Assembly (NCBI GenBank): GCA_007570785.1
Contig: ML664157.1
Span: 5,665,424 to 5,729,423, forward strand
Source of the DNA: Antilocapra americana
Lineage: Eukaryota > Chordata > Mammalia > Artiodactyla > Antilocapridae
Length of the DNA stretch: 64,000 nt
Direction of reading: 5' to 3'
Positions 1-12,767 of the stretch are shown here, piece after piece. The notes below the pieces were generated by a model that worked only from the letters and a program-made list of their open reading frames with translations, was not told the DNA's origin and ran no database searches. A program made the position numbers and the translations under genes. Position 1 is the stretch's first letter. The number at the start of each line of letters is the position of its first letter.

Positions 1-773
1 GTATGTGCATATAAAGTGTTTTTGAAGTTTTATTACAAAAGCAGAAATCCTCTGTCTCCCCTTTCCCATTCTGCAGAAACAGTCCCTTTAAATTTTTTGG
101 CTGATTCTTCTCTTCACATTCTAAATAACATGCTTAAATAGCTTCTTCAGAATTTTTCACTTTTATGCATTTATTAATTAACTTCCACCATGGAAAAAGG
201 ATGTCGTTCTCTTTTACATACTACCACACACGCGCAATATGGTACATTGACTATACCTCAATAAATTTTTAAAAAATAAAAAAAAGTAGAGAACAAGAGT
301 TTGAATACTCTAGGCACTTTTCTCTAAGGAAATCAGGGCAAAGAGAGAAGCCACTGGGAGTGCTTCTGTCAACAGTCCCAGCTAGGTTCCTGCTGACAGC
401 ATCAAATGCTAAAAATATGAGTGAATGAGACTTCAGATGATTCCATCCATCTGTTGGGTTATCTGTTGAGTCTTCCCAGCTGAAGTTGCAGATGTTGCAG
501 AAAAGAAACAGTCATTTCTATTGTGCCCTGTCCAATTTACTGACCTACAAAATCAAAGTGCATAATAACATTGTTGTTTAAGTCACCAAGCTTTGGGAGA
601 ATTTGTTGCATGACACCAGTAACTGGAAGAATATGTGATTTTTCAATTTTTTCTGGAAGATTTTAGGGTTTTATATTTGGTTTTAGTGTTCTGAAAGTTT
701 ATGATGATCATTTTACTCATTATATTAGGTACTATGTGTATACTTTCAATCTGAAAAAAGTTTTTATCATTCA
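1..773. other. AT-rich non-genic DNA
   Basis: No credible gene or confidently named repeat. An A-rich run near 255-290 follows a short stretch resembling an L1 3' end, but it is too brief to assign. Confidence 0.5.
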
Positions 774-912
774 GTATGGCAACTCACTCCAGTGTTCTTG
801 TCTGGAAAACCCCATGGACAGAGGAGCCTGGCAAGCTAAGTCCACGGGGTCACAATACAGTTCATGGTTTCACAAAGAGTCTGACGCGACTAAGCAACTT
901 CACTTTACTTTA
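774..912 (+). mobile_element. Bov-tA/BovA SINE fragment, tail part only
   Basis: Shows the BovB-derived SINE tail: the 'caactcactccagtgttctt' block, 'gaaaaccccatggacagagg', then a 'cacaaagagtctgacgcgac' end followed by a TTCACTTTAC tail. The tRNA-like head is missing, so the copy is 5' truncated. A local duplication of the 'cacggggtcac'/'catggtttcac' stretch is visible. The 143-residue frame that crosses this SINE (736-1167) is chance coding. Confidence 0.8.
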
Positions 913-1531
913 CACTTAGAATTTTCTTTAATTGCTTTAGCCATTTTCCCTCTAAATAATAGGAGCTTCAGTAAAAGGTGTCAGACCTTCTGGGCTAATG
1001 CTCTAATTTTCTCACTTGTTTTATCTTATTTTCCAGCTCTTAATCTTTCTGTTTTAATTCGTGGGATACTTCCTAAACTTTGTTTTCCCTGTACTTATCA
1101 AGGTTTTAATTCCCAAGACATTTTTTTCAAGCATCTTATTGTTCTTTCTTTTATAAAATGTCTGTAATTTCTCTTATCTGTGCTGGAATATTACAAGCCA
1201 TTTTTTTTTCGGTTTGCATTTTTCCTCTTTAATTCAATCACCCTTCATTTTTTTTTTTTTACCTTATCTTTTTCCTGTAGAAGAACCTGATGATGTTTTC
1301 AATTCCTGTGCTTTTAAGGTTTTGCAATGTGAATTTTATTTCATTTTTCCTACCTGGTGTAAGAGTTAGCTTTTATGATTCAATTTTGCTACTGCTAAGT
1401 CAGTTATTACTTATCCATCTCTTTTATAGCTTCTGAAATTTTGTGATTGGCATTTTTTTATGCTGTCCTTATGCTTTTTACACTCAATATGAGCCAAAAG
1501 GTCAAGAAATGATTTCATATGCTTTTTAGAG
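913..1531. other. T-rich non-genic DNA
   Basis: Pyrimidine-rich, with T runs near 1201 and 1250. No gene or named repeat recognised. Confidence 0.4.
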
Positions 1532-1622
1532 GGATTCCCTGGTGGTTCAGAAGGTAAAGAATCTGCCTGCAATACAGGACACCTAGGTTTGATACTTGAA
1601 TCAGGAAGATCCCCTGGAGAAG
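1532..1622 (+). mobile_element. Bov-tA SINE, head only
   Basis: The tRNA-Glu-like head ('gattccctggtggttcag', 'aatctgcctgcaatacagg', degraded B box) runs to 'cccctggagaaggg' and stops; the BovA tail is absent. SINEs normally lose the 5' end, so loss of the 3' end is unusual. A T-run follows at 1626-1636. Confidence 0.75.
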
Positions 1623-2844
1623 GGATTTTTTTTTTGCTTTGATATGATTTTAATGAAATCCAGGGAGGCAGAGAAAATAAATGTATGTACTCAATCTACT
1701 GTCCAAACAACTACTTAACGCTGCACATCAGCAGATTCTCTGCAGCAAAATTTAGGATTTATTCACTAATCTAGATATGTCTTCTTAAGTTTCTTTTTTA
1801 TAAGATTATTACAGTTTTTTAATGCTGTAGTTTCTTAACTCAATTCTGAGAAGCAATTTCAAATTAGTAATAGCTTCTAAGGAAAAAAAATATTTGCAAT
1901 AAATATACACGTGGATTGTAAGAAAGACTCTGATTTCAGAAAAGCCAAAGTGTAAAATACTAGAAATCTTTTAATTGAGAAACTGTAATAATTAAATATA
2001 AAAATAAAATTAAGAAAAAACTTAGCAATAAAGTAAAGAGAAAAAGTGATTTTGTAGAACCTTATTAATCATTTGCCTTATATTTTGGCCTTACTAAATA
2101 GTTAAGAGAAAAATGAATACTCACGGAATTATACAAACCTTAAAGTTTACCTTAGGTCAAATGAAATCATGTTCCATTTGATTTCTTTATTAACATCTCA
2201 GGCATAGTGAGTTTGAAAATTTTTATCCTGAATTTTATGTGGTCAAACATTTGGATTTCATTTCTATTGCTATTAAGGAGTTGAAATTATGACATTTAAT
2301 GTTTCTAAAGTATCTTTGATAATCTTTAACTGAGAATTTTAAAGTATTACTGTTCACATGCCAATATAAAAGAGCAAATTTCAAGAGCTTTGTTGTACAA
2401 GAAAGAGGGCATATAAGGTTTCCTTGGGATATAGTGAGGGAAAGTGTCCAACTTGGCAAAGATAATTCTTAGAGGATTTAGTTTCATAATGACTATTTAA
2501 AATGTTCCTTTTTTCAGGGGGCGATTGTTGAAAAAGGAGATGGGTCATACGGCTGCCAACTAAATCTTTTCCTAGATATAGTAAGAAACCTGACTTTTTA
2601 AAAGGGAAGTTTTTAGATTTTGCTTTATGTGTTTGTTGACATTTCTACTGTCTGACCATGCCCTGAGCCATTAACTCAGCCAGTCTAATATCTCTGATTT
2701 CATATGGCCAGAAGCAAATATAGTAGTAGCCGTGGACGCTAGAGTTGATCCTATCTTTTTTTTCCTTTCTGGGCTAGTCCATTTCCTGATTTGTTCCTGT
2801 TCTTGGTTCCTGACCTCTTGTCTGGTCTGCTATCTCTTATTTCA
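1623..2844. other. AT-rich non-genic DNA
   Basis: No gene or clear repeat recognised. Short frames here have no recognisable domains. Confidence 0.4.
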
Positions 2845-3036
2845 TGTGCTCTGTGCTTAGTCCTGTCCGACTCTTACAACCCCATAGACTGTAGCTCACC
2901 AGGCTCCTCGGTCCACGGGATTCTCCAGGCAAGAATACTGGAGCGGGTTTCCATTTCGTTCTCCAGGGGATCTTCCCAACCCAGGAATCGAACCTGGGTA
3001 TCCTGCATTGCAGGCAGACTCGTTATGGATTGAGCT
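2845..3036 (-). mobile_element. Bov-tA SINE, near full length
   Basis: Reads as the complement of the standard element: BovA tail first ('cttagtcctgtccgactctt'), then 'ccaggcaagaatactggag', then the tRNA-like head ('gaatcgaacctgggtatcc' as complement of the B box, ending in 'ttatggattgagcttt'). The internal promoter boxes are degraded. Confidence 0.85.
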
Positions 3037-3409
3037 TTAAGACCCCTTAAATCTCAGGTCTGTTGTTGCACCTTCTGTGCTTACACTTGACTTCTCCTTG
3101 GAATGGACTTGCCTATGCCCTTCAGCTAATAGCCCTGTGTGACTCAGTCTGGTCCCTAAAACCTAGACCCAAGATTGCCCACTTTGCTTGCGTGTTACCA
3201 GATTTAACTAGGTCCTGTCATACAAACTTAAACCCCACCAGCAACCAGAGATTAAGAATAGTTTGTTGGATAGCAGAATAATTTGTTGTGTAACGGATAA
3301 CATCTCTTTTATTCCCTTAAACACAGAAGTTAGCTACCTTTTATGCATAATTATGAGCCTGTGATGAGCTGAGTGGTGCCTTATTATTTTTAATACTGAA
3401 ACTATTTAT
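3037..3409. other. Non-genic DNA between a SINE and an L1
   Basis: No gene or repeat recognised; the right end borders the 3' end of the L1. Confidence 0.4.
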
Positions 3410-5273
3410 GTTTATTAAAATATAGTTGACTTGTTATATTAGTTTCAGGTGTACTATCCAGAGATTTGACATTTGCATACATTACAAAGTGATCCCATGA
3501 TAAGGCTATCAACCATTAGTCCCCATACCAACTTATTACATTATTGATCATATTCCATATGCCATTACATTCCTGTGGATTATTTATTTTATAGCTGGAG
3601 GTCTCTACCTTTTAATCCTTTTATCTATTTTGTCCAGCCTTCTATCCTTCTCCTTTCTGATAACACTTGTTTGTTCTCTGTATCTATGATCTGTTTTCAT
3701 TTTGTTTTGGTATTTGTCTTTCTCTCTCTGACTTATTTCATTTAGTGTAATACTCTCTTGGTCTTTCTATGTCAATGCAAGATTTTACTTTTATGACTAA
3801 TATTCTATTATACATGTATACCACATATTCTTTATCCATTCATTTATTATGGACACTTAGGTTATTCCACTGGCTATTATAAATAAATAATACTGCTATG
3901 AACATTAAAGTGCATAATCTTTTCAAATTAGTGTTTTTGTTTCTTCAGGTTAATACTCAGAAGTGAAACTGCTAGATAATATGACAGTTCTATTTTTAAT
4001 TTTTTGATGTAAATTTATACTGTTTTCCACAGTGGCTGTACCAATTTATATTCCTACCAACATTTCATGAAGACTTCTTTTTCTCCACTTCCTTGTCAAC
4101 AATTTTTTGTTGCTATTTTGATTAGATCCATTTTGACTGGTGTGAAATGATAGCTCATTATGGTTTGGACATGCATTTTCTTTATGGTTAGTCATGTTGA
4201 AAATCTTTTCATGTGTCTGTTGGCCATCTGTATGTCTTCTGTGGAAAAAAAATTTTTCAGACCTTCTGCTCATTTTCTAGTTGGTTTGTTTGCTTTTCAT
4301 TTTTGAGCTGCATGAGTTCTTTGTATATTTTGAATATTAACCCCTTATGAGATACATCATTTGAAAATATCTTCTCCCCCTCACTAGGCTACCTATTCAT
4401 TTTGTTGATAGTTCCTTTTTCTGTGCAAAAGCTTTTTAGATTTTTATACTCCCATTTGCTTATTTTTTCTTTTGTGTTTTCATTGTATATCTTTCCATTT
4501 GCATCTTCAATTTATTTCATCAATGTCTTATTTTCAGAGTATAACTCTTTTACCTCCTTGGTTAGATTTACTCCTAGGTAATTTATTCTTTTAGAAATAA
4601 TTGTAAATAGAATAGCTATCTCAATTTCTCTTTCTGATAGTTTTTATTAATGCATAGAAACAACAGATTTTGTGTGTTAACTTTGTATATCATTGAATTC
4701 ATTTATTAATTCTAATAGGTTTTGGTGGCATCTTTAGGATTTTCTATATAAAGTGTTATGTCATATGCAAACTATGACATTTTTACCTCTTCTTTCTTTC
4801 CAGTATGCATTCTTTATTTTTCTTGTTTGATTGCTATGGCTAGGACTTGCAATGCTATGTTGAATAAAATGGCAAGAGTTGGCATCCTTGTCTTGCTCCT
4901 GATCTTTAAATATATGTTTTCACTATTTCACTGTTGAGTATGAGGTTGGCTATTTGTTTGTCATATATAGTCTGTACTATGTTGAGATACATTCCTTCTA
5001 TACCCAGTTTGTTGAGAGTTCTTATCATTAATCTATGTTGATTTCTGTCTAAAGCTTTTTCTGCATCTATTAAGATAACCATAGGTCTTAGTTTTTTTTT
5101 TTTTATCAATGTGACACATCCATTGGTTGATTTGTGGATATTGAACCATCCTTACATCCCTGGGATAAATCTCACCTGATCATGTGCATGGTCTTTTAAA
5201 TGTATTATTGAATACAGTTTGCTGATATTTTGTTGAGTATTTTTGCATCTTTTTTTCTTCAGTGATATTGGCC

Positions 5274-6667
5274 TGCTGCACTCAATATGTCAGCAAATTT
5301 GGACCTCAGCAATGGCCACAGGACTGGAAAAGGTCAGTTTTCATTCCAATCCCAGAGAAAGGCAATGCCAAAGAATGCTCGAACTACCGCACAATTGCAC
5401 TCATCTCACATGCTAGTAAAGTGATGCTCAAAATTCTCCAAGCCAGGCTTTAGCAATATGTGAACCATGAAATTCCAGATGTTCAAGCTGGTTTTAGAAA
5501 AGGCAGAGGAACCAGGGAGCAAATTGCCAACATCCTCTGGATCATTGAAAAAGCAAGAGAGTTCCAGAAAAACACCTACTTCTGCTTTATTGACTATGCC
5601 AAAGCCTTGGATAGTGTGGATCACAATAAACTGTGGAAAATTCTGAAAGACATGGGAATACAAGACCATCTGTCTCTTGAGAAACCTGTATGCAGGTCAG
5701 GAAGCAACAGTTAGAACTGGACATGGAACAACAGACTGGTTCCAAATAGGAAAAGGAGTATGTCAAGGCTGTATATTGTCACCCTGCTTATTTAACTTGT
5801 ATGCAGAGTACATCATGAGAAACACTGGACTAGAAGAAGTGCAAGCTGGAATTAAGATTGCTGGGAGAAATATCAATAACCTCAGATATGCAGATGACAC
5901 CACCCTTATGGCAGAAAGTGAAGAGGAACTAAAGAGCCTCTTAATGAAAGTGAAAGAGGAGAGTGAAAAAGTTGGCTTCACACTCAACATTCAGAAAACT
6001 AAGATCATGGCATCTGGTCCCATCACTTCATGGGAAATAGATGGGGAAACAGTGGAAACACTGTCAGACTTTATTTTTTTGAGCTCTGAAATCACTGCAA
6101 ATTGTGATTGCAGCCATGAAATTAAAAGACGCTTACTCCTTGGAAGGAAGGTTATGACCAATCTAGTCAGCATATTGAAAAGCAGAGACATTACTTTGCC
6201 AACACAGGTCCGTCTAGTCAAGGCTATGGTTTTTCCAGTAGTCATGTATGGATGTGAGAGTTGGACAGTGAAGAAAGCTGAGCACCAAAGTATTGATGCT
6301 TTTGAACTGTGTTGTTGGAGAAGACTCTTGAGAGTCCCTTGGACTGCAAGGAGATCTAACCAGTCCATTCTAAGGGAGATAAGTCCTGGGTATTCTTTGG
6401 AAGGACTGATGTTGAAACTGAAACTCCAATAGTTTGGCCACCTCATGTGAAGAGTTGACTCACTGGAAAATACCCTGATGTTGAGAAGGATTGGGGGCAG
6501 GAGGAGAAGGGGAAGACAGAGGATGAGATGGCTGGATGGCATCACCGACTCGATGGCCATGGGTTTGGGTGGACTCCGGGAGTTGGTGATGGACAGGGAG
6601 GCCTGGCGTGCTGCGGTTCATGGGATTGCAAAGAGTCGGACATGACTGAGCGACTGAACTGAATTGA
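5274..6667 (+). mobile_element. BovB (RTE) LINE, 3' part
   Basis: A 5'-truncated plus-strand BovB inserted in the antisense L1. Left junction: L1 text 'agtgatattggcctg' passes into BovB 'ctgcactcaatatgtcagc'. Right end has the characteristic 'gactgagcgactgaactgaa' tail, after which L1 resumes. It carries most of the reverse-transcriptase domain and the whole 3' UTR, whose last ~500 bases correspond to the tail shared with Bov SINEs. Confidence 0.92.
5280..6432 (+). pseudogene. BovB reverse transcriptase remnant
   Basis: Best preserved coding relic in the window. In one frame 5262-5450 gives 'KGNAKECSNYRTIALISHAS', then a TAG at 5451-5453 and resumption at 5460 ('VQAGFRKGRGTREQIANI'; 'FIDYAKALDSVDH' is RT motif A). 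A small deletion near 5668 shifts the frame, and 5677-6432 (251 residues) carries the catalytic YADD at 5887-5898 with the downstream thumb and C-terminal region ('VVMYGCESWTVKKAEH'). Catalytic aspartates are kept, but the stop, the frameshift and loss of the endonuclease make it non-autonomous. Confidence 0.88.
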
Positions 6668-7084
6668 TTTTACTATTTACTTTGTGGTGTCTTTGTCTGG
6701 TTTTGGAATTAGGATGATGCTGGTCTTGTAGAATGAGTTTAGAAGCTTATCTTAGTTTGTGAAGAATAGGTATTAATTGTTTGTTAAATGGTTGGTAGGA
6801 TCCACTTTTGAAGCCATCTGGTCATAGACTTCTGCTTATTGGCAACTTGAAAAATACTGAATCAATGTCATTACTAGTAATTGGTCTGTCCATATTTTCT
6901 ATTTCTTCCTGATTCATTTTTGGGAGATGGCATGTTTCTAGGAATTTGTTTGTTTCTTCTGGATTGTTTAATTTGGGGCAGGTATAATTTTGGTAATATC
7001 TTATGATCCTTTGTATTTCTGTGGTGTTGGCTGTAACTTTCTTTCTCATTTTATTTTGGCAGGGGGCCTGCTTTCCTTTATTCT

Positions 7085-7495
7085 ATATTTTTTTTAAATT
7101 TTAGTTTTATATTGGAGCATAATGTGTTAGTTTCAGATGTACAGCAAAGTGATGCAGTTATACATGTACATGTATCTATTCCTTTTTTAATTCTTTTCCC
7201 ATTTAGGTTGTTACAGAATACTAAACAGAGTTCCATGTGCCATACAGTAGGTCCTTGTTGGTTATCTATTTTAAATATATCAGTGTTTACATATCAGTTC
7301 CAAATTCCCAATCTACCCCTGCCCACACCCCAGCCTATACCCTGGTTACCATAAGCACATTTTCTAAATCTGTGCATCTGTTTGTTCTGTAAATGAGTTC
7401 ATTGGTATCCCTTTTTAAAAGTATATTTGATATGATATTTGATATGATACTTGTCTCTTTATGACTTACTTCACTTAGTATGATAATTCTTGATG
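7085..7495 (-). mobile_element. L1 3' end inserted in the older L1
   Basis: A T-run then 'ttagttttatattggagcat' marks an antisense L1 3' terminus, followed by 3' UTR text ('gttccatgtgccatacagta', 'accataagcacattttctaa'). It ends near 'gacttacttcacttagtatg', after which the older L1 ORF2 resumes at 'tgatgagtctggctaaag'. It is 5' truncated; a short duplication such as 'attct' may flank it. Confidence 0.8.
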
Positions 7496-10319
7496 AGTCT
7501 GGCTAAAGATTTATTAATTTTACTTATATCTTCAAGAATCAGATCTTAGTTACATTGATATCTTCTATTATTTTTTATTTTCTATTTCATTTATCTCCAT
7601 GCTGATCTTTGTTATTTTCTTCCTTCTGCTACCTTTGGCTGTTGTTTGTTCTTTTTCCAGTTCCTTAAGTGTAAGGTTAGATAGTTTATTTGAGGTTTTT
7701 ATTGTTTCCTGAGGTAGGCTGGTGTGGCTGTAAATTTTTCTCCTAGAACTGCTTTTGCTGTATCCCATAAATCTTGGATTGTTGTGCCTTTGTTTTCATC
7801 TATCTCCAGGCAATTTTCCATTTCTTCTTTGATTTATTCAATGACCCATTGGCTGTTTAGTATCCTATTGTTTAGAAAACACATGTTTTTGTTTTTTAAA
7901 GTTTTTTCTTGTAGTTGTTTCTAATCTCTTACCTTTGTGGTTGGAAGAGATATTTGATATGATTTCAGACATCTTAAATTTATTGAGCCTAGCATCTGAT
8001 CCATTGTGGAGAATATTTCATTTTCAGTTTCAAAGTTCTGCTGGTTTTGGATGGAATATACTGTATCTATTTATTAATTTTATCTGGTCTAATGTGTCAT
8101 TTAAGGCCAGAATTTCCTTATCGATTTTATGTCTGACCTGAGAATTGACATAAGTGAGGCATTAAAGTCCCCTACTATTATTGCATCACTATCAATTTCA
8201 CCCTTTATATTTGTTAATGTTTGCTTTTTTATGTATTTAGGTGTTCATACAGTGGGTGCATATATTTTTGCAATCACTATATCTCCTTCTTAAATGGATT
8301 TATTATCATTATTCCATGTCTTTGTTTCTTATACAGACTTTGTTTTAAAGTCAATTTTTTCTAAGTATGTTCCCTTGATTTTGTTTTACTTTTATTTTCA
8401 TGAAATGCCTTTTTCTATACATTTACTTTCAGTCTGTGTCTCTTTTGATATGAAGTGAGTCTCATGTATGCAGCAGCATATATGTATAGTTGATCTACTG
8501 TCTTTACTGTATGTTTGCATTTACTAGTGAGATTTTTTTTCCTCTGCTAACTTTGTATTCCTAGTTGTGGCCCTTTCATTTCCACTTAGAAAAGATCCTT
8601 TGATATTTCTTATAATACCAGTTCAGTGCTGAACTCTTTTAGCTTTTGCTTTTCTGTGAAATTCTGTCTCTATTTCCAGTGTGAATGATAGACTTGTTGA
8701 AAAGAATATTGTTGGTTTTAGGTCATTTTTCCCTTTCAAAACTTTGTATATATTGTGCCCCTCTCTTCTAGACTGCAAAATTTCTGTTGCAAAGTTGTCT
8801 AATAGTCTTAGGGGAATTCCTTTGTATGTAACTAGCTGTTCTTCCTTTGCTGCTTTTAAGATCCCCCTTAAATTTTTACCATTTAAATTGCAGTGTGTCT
8901 TAGTGTAGACCTCTTTGGTTTGCTCTTGTTTTGGACTCTGTGCTTCCTAGACCTGCATGTCTATTTTCTTCCCCAGGTTTGGGAAATTTCAAGCTATTAT
9001 TATGTCAAATAATTTCTCTGTCCTTTTTTCTTTCTGTTCTCCTGGGACCATGTATAATGCAAATGATATTGTCTCAGAGGTCTCTTAAATTACCCCCATT
9101 AAAAATTTTGTTTTGATTCAATTTGGGTAATTTCCATTACTTTGTCTTCCAGACCGCTGATTCATTCCTCTGTATCTTCCAATCTATTGATGCTTTCCAT
9201 ATTTTTAATCTTTGGTTGTGTTTTTCCAGTTTTGTTTGGTTCTTTTTATGTTTTCTAACTCTTAAAATTTTCGTTGTGTTCATCAATTTTACTTCCCCAT
9301 TTGGTGAGTATCTTTATGATCATTACTTTGAACTCTTTGTTAGGTAGATTGATTGTCTCCATTTACTTCTTTTCTTGAGATTTTTGTCTTGCCCTTTTTT
9401 AGGGAGCACATGCCTCTATCTTCTCATTTTGCCTAATTCTCTATCTTTATTTCTATGTATTAGGAAGGTCAGTTATAGCTCTGATCTTGGAGAAGTGGTC
9501 TTTTGCAAACAGACATCCTATGCGGCCCAGCAGCACATTCCTCTATAGTCACCAGAGCTATATGCTTTGTGGGTTGCATTTTCCCTTCTGTTGTGGTAGG
9601 GGCATGTTGGTAGGTGAAGCTGCACCTTGATTTAGCTGGTTATGAAATCCTTACTTGTGTGGTAGCCATGGTCCCTATTAGTGGGTTGGGTCTCCATGTG
9701 GCTGGCTGTTTGGCCTGGGGATATGCAGCTGCTTCAGACTTGCTACTGGGTAGGGCAAGCCTTCAACACCAATAAAATAGAAGGAGAATTCTAAAATGGT
9801 GCTTGTCAGTAACAGTGTCATTGAGGTACTGAGCTTCCCAAACTGCAGCTAGCATCTCCATATGCAAGGGGAGTCCCAACTGCCTCCTGCCTTTGCAGGA
9901 GGCTTTCCAATATCAGCAAGCAGGTCTGACCCAGTTTTCTGTCAAACTATTACCTCTGTGCTTGGACTCACAGCATGTGAGATTTTGTGTGTGCCTTTTA
10001 AAAGTAGAGCCTGATTCTTATTGCCTTTCACCTCCCACAAACATAAGGCCTTGCTCATTTTCAAAGCCAGATATCCTAGGACTCATCTTCCTGTTCTAGA
10101 GCCCTAAAGCTAAGAAGTGTGATATGGGGTGTGGCTCAGCCCTTGGGAAGAACCTCTACAGTTGTGATATTCCTCCTGTTTGTTGCTTGCTGACCCAGGG
10201 GTGTGGGTCCTGATCATACCATCTCTATCCTTCCTACCTATTTTGTTGTGGTTTCTTCTTTATACCATTATCTGTGAAAAACCTTTTCTGCTAGTCTTCA
10301 TATTGTCCTTATAAATAGT

Positions 10320-10832
10320 TGCTCTGTCAGTTCAGTCAGTTCAGTCACTCAGTTATGTCCGACTCTTTGTGACTCATGGACTGCAGCATGCCAAGCTTCC
10401 CTTTCCTTCACCAACTCCTGGACCTTGCTCAAACTCATGTCCATTGAGTCAGTGATGCCATCCAACCATCTGTTGTCCCCTTCTCCTCCTGCCTTCAATC
10501 TTTCCCAGCCTCAGGGTCTTTTCCAATGAGTCAGTTCTTACATCAGGTGGCCAAAGAATTGGAGATGCAGGTTCAGTATCAGTTCTTCAATGAATATTCT
10601 GGACTGATCTCCTTTAGGATGGACTGGTTTGATCTCCTTCCAGTCCAAGGGACTCTCAAGAGTCTTTTCCAACACCACAGTTCAAAAGCATCAATTTTTC
10701 AGAGCTCAACTTTCTTTATGGTCCAACTCTCACATCCATACACGACTACTGGAAAAACCATAGATGGACCTTTGTTGTCAAAGTAATGTCTCTGCTTTTT
10801 AATATGCTGTCTAAGTTGGTCATAGCTCTTCT
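10320..10832 (-). mobile_element. BovB 3' end (ART2A-like)
   Basis: Starts with the complement of the BovB terminus (repeated 'cagttcagt', then 'tatgtccgactctttgtgac') and runs through 'ggccaaagaattggagatgc' to 'gtctaagttggtcatagctc', where it is 5' truncated. Inserted in the 5' UTR of the L1, whose start follows at about 10833-10910. Confidence 0.88.
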
Positions 10833-10910
10833 GTAAGTAGTGGCAGTTTTGGTGGGCCTGCAGGAGGAGGTGAGCTTAGGGTCTTCCTGCTCTGCCATCT
10901 TGGCCACAAC

Positions 10911-11080
10911 CCTCAGAAATATCTTATTATATTATATTGTATTTGGGAATGAGTTATTTTAGCTTGAGGAAACATTCATCATTTAACAAGGAAAATAACT
11001 CATTTCAATCTTAGTATTATTAATATCTTAATATAAAGATTTAAAGATGTCTTAGAGCAAGCAAGGCCACCTACACACAC

Positions 11081-11114
<34 letters not shown>

Positions 11115-11751
11115 CATATACAATTTAGAGGGAGCTGGAGAGTACAAAGAAAAATTTTATAGGGTTTGCCTGCTCCTACTTTAACCATTTTGCTGGTCTC
11201 TGTAAAATTGTCCTTTTTAGATGAAATCTGAAGGCATATTTGTTGATGAGATATCCATTTCTCATGAAAAAAGTGCATAATTAAGGGATTTTATATTTAA
11301 TATTTAAACATTTATGAAGACATCTTCTTGTAATTTAATAATAGTTAAGTTATAAAACTAGAGCCTATATTTAACATCTAAATACTTGAAAAAACTGGGA
11401 ATTTTAGTTTTAGCTGTGATTCAAACAAGTTGTGATGTTTGACAAGGTTTGGCATAATTACTAAGAGGAAATTTAAACCATGTACTTTCTAAACACTCCC
11501 TCAGTTTTATGATTCATCTAGGTCTATGACTCCCACTGATAGCTTCTTAAGCTTTATTTCTAGCTTCTATACTTCTAATTTGTGAGAAACAAGTATACTT
11601 TCATAGAAATAATCTTATAAAATATGTGTAAAGCTATAATTTTCATGTTACTGAACATATAATGAAAGTATTATAAATATACCTTGATCATAAAAAATAG
11701 AAAATTATGTATAACATATAGTTTATATATAAGTGAAATTATCAACATATT
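10911..11751. other. AT-rich non-genic DNA
   Basis: No gene. Contains the CA microsatellite at 11073-11115; otherwise no recognisable repeat. Confidence 0.45.
11073..11115. repeat. (CA)n microsatellite
   Basis: About 20 CA units with two interruptions (TC, TA) in the left half and an uninterrupted right half. Likely length-variable. Confidence 0.9.
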
Positions 11752-11846
11752 ACGGATGCAATCTTGAGAAAGAAAAACTACTGGAGAAAATCAAGCATCC
11801 TGTCTTCAGACTATACTGCAAAGCTATAGTAATCAAAACAGTATGG

Positions 11847-12037
11847 AGCTTTGTGCTGTGCTTAGTCACTCAGTCATGTTTGACTTTCCCACCAGGTTTC
11901 TCTGTCCATGGGGATTCTCCAGGCAAGAATAATGGAGTGGGTTGCCATGCCCTCTTCTAAAGGATTATCCCAAACCAAGGACTGAACCCAGATCTCCCAC
12001 TTTGCAGGCAAATTGCAACTGAGCTATTAGGGAAGCC
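11847..12037 (-). mobile_element. Bov-tA SINE with 11-bp target duplication
   Basis: Complement of a Bov-tA element: tail ('gtgcttagtcactcagtcat') then head ending in 'attagggaagcc'. Flanked by a perfect direct repeat AAACAGTATGG at 11836-11846 and 12038-12048, and L1 ORF2 text is continuous once the insert and one repeat copy are removed. Confidence 0.92.
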
Positions 12038-12767
12038 AAACAGTATGGTACTGGCATAAAAACAGATGCACAGATCAACGTAACAGGGTAGAAAGTCCAG
12101 AAATGAACCCACATACTTATGGTTAACTAATATATAACAAAGGTAGCAAGAATATGCAATGGAGAAAAGACAGTCTCTTCAATAGGTAGCACTAGGAAAA
12201 CTGGACAGCTACATGTAAAAGAATAAAATTAGAACATTCCCTAACACCATATTTAAAAATAAACTCAAAATGGATTAGAGACCTAAATGTAAGACCAGAT
12301 ACTATAAAACTCTACAGGAGAACATAGGCAGAACACTCTTTGACATAAATCACAATTCTCCTAGAGTAATAGAAATAAATAAATAAGTGGGACTTAATTA
12401 AATGTAAAAGCTTTTGCACAGCAAAGGAAACCATAAGCAAAATGAAATGACAACCTGCAGAATGAGGGAAAATACTTTCAAATGATACAACTGACAAGGG
12501 ATTAATCTCCAAAACATATAAACAGCTCATACAGCTCAAAATAAAAACAAACTAAGCAAAACCCAGGCAGAAGATCTAAATAGATATTCCTGCAAAGAAG
12601 ACATACAGATGACCAAAAGACATATGAAAAGATGTTCAACTTTGCTAATTATCAGAGACATGCAAATCAAAACTACAATGAGGTATCACCTTACCTTGGT
12701 CAGAATAGCCATTATCAAAAAGTCTACAAATAATAAATGCTAGAGACGGTATGAAGAGAAAGGAGCC

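Larger units (their letters stand above)
3410..10910 (-). mobile_element. Near full-length L1 LINE, inactivated and nested
   Basis: Antisense L1: 3' UTR (about 3410-3950), then ORF2 in reverse. Recognisable remnants include the reverse-transcriptase stretch around 4906-5109 (minus strand, 'ILIDAEKALDRNQHRLMIRT') and another at 6822-7049 ('QEEIENMDRPITSNDIDSVF'). Endonuclease sequence lies around 7700-8900, ORF1-like sequence around 8930-9400, and a 5' UTR-like region ends near 10890 in a motif complementary to 'ggccaagatggcagagcagg', typical of ruminant L1 starts. ORF2 has many stops. Three later insertions lie inside: BovB (5274-6667), an L1 3' end (7085-7495) and a BovB 3' end (10320-10832). 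L1 text resumes across each. Confidence 0.85.

Noticed and set aside
736..1167. 143-codon frame with hydrophobic C-terminal half
   Set aside because: Its first third is translated BovA SINE; the rest is T-rich DNA that gives hydrophobic codons by composition.
5677..6432. 251-codon plus-strand frame as a possible domesticated reverse transcriptase gene
   Set aside because: It is the C-terminal part of an ordinary BovB RT, with an upstream in-frame stop, a frameshift, no promoter or start context, and sits inside an antisense L1.
5991..6560. 189-codon minus-strand frame
   Set aside because: It is the antisense shadow of the BovB RT coding region. The same antisense pattern recurs at 13599-13886, 47627-48160 and 55626-55943.
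11073..11115. CA tract as a regulatory Z-DNA element
   Set aside because: An ordinary dinucleotide microsatellite with no nearby gene to regulate.
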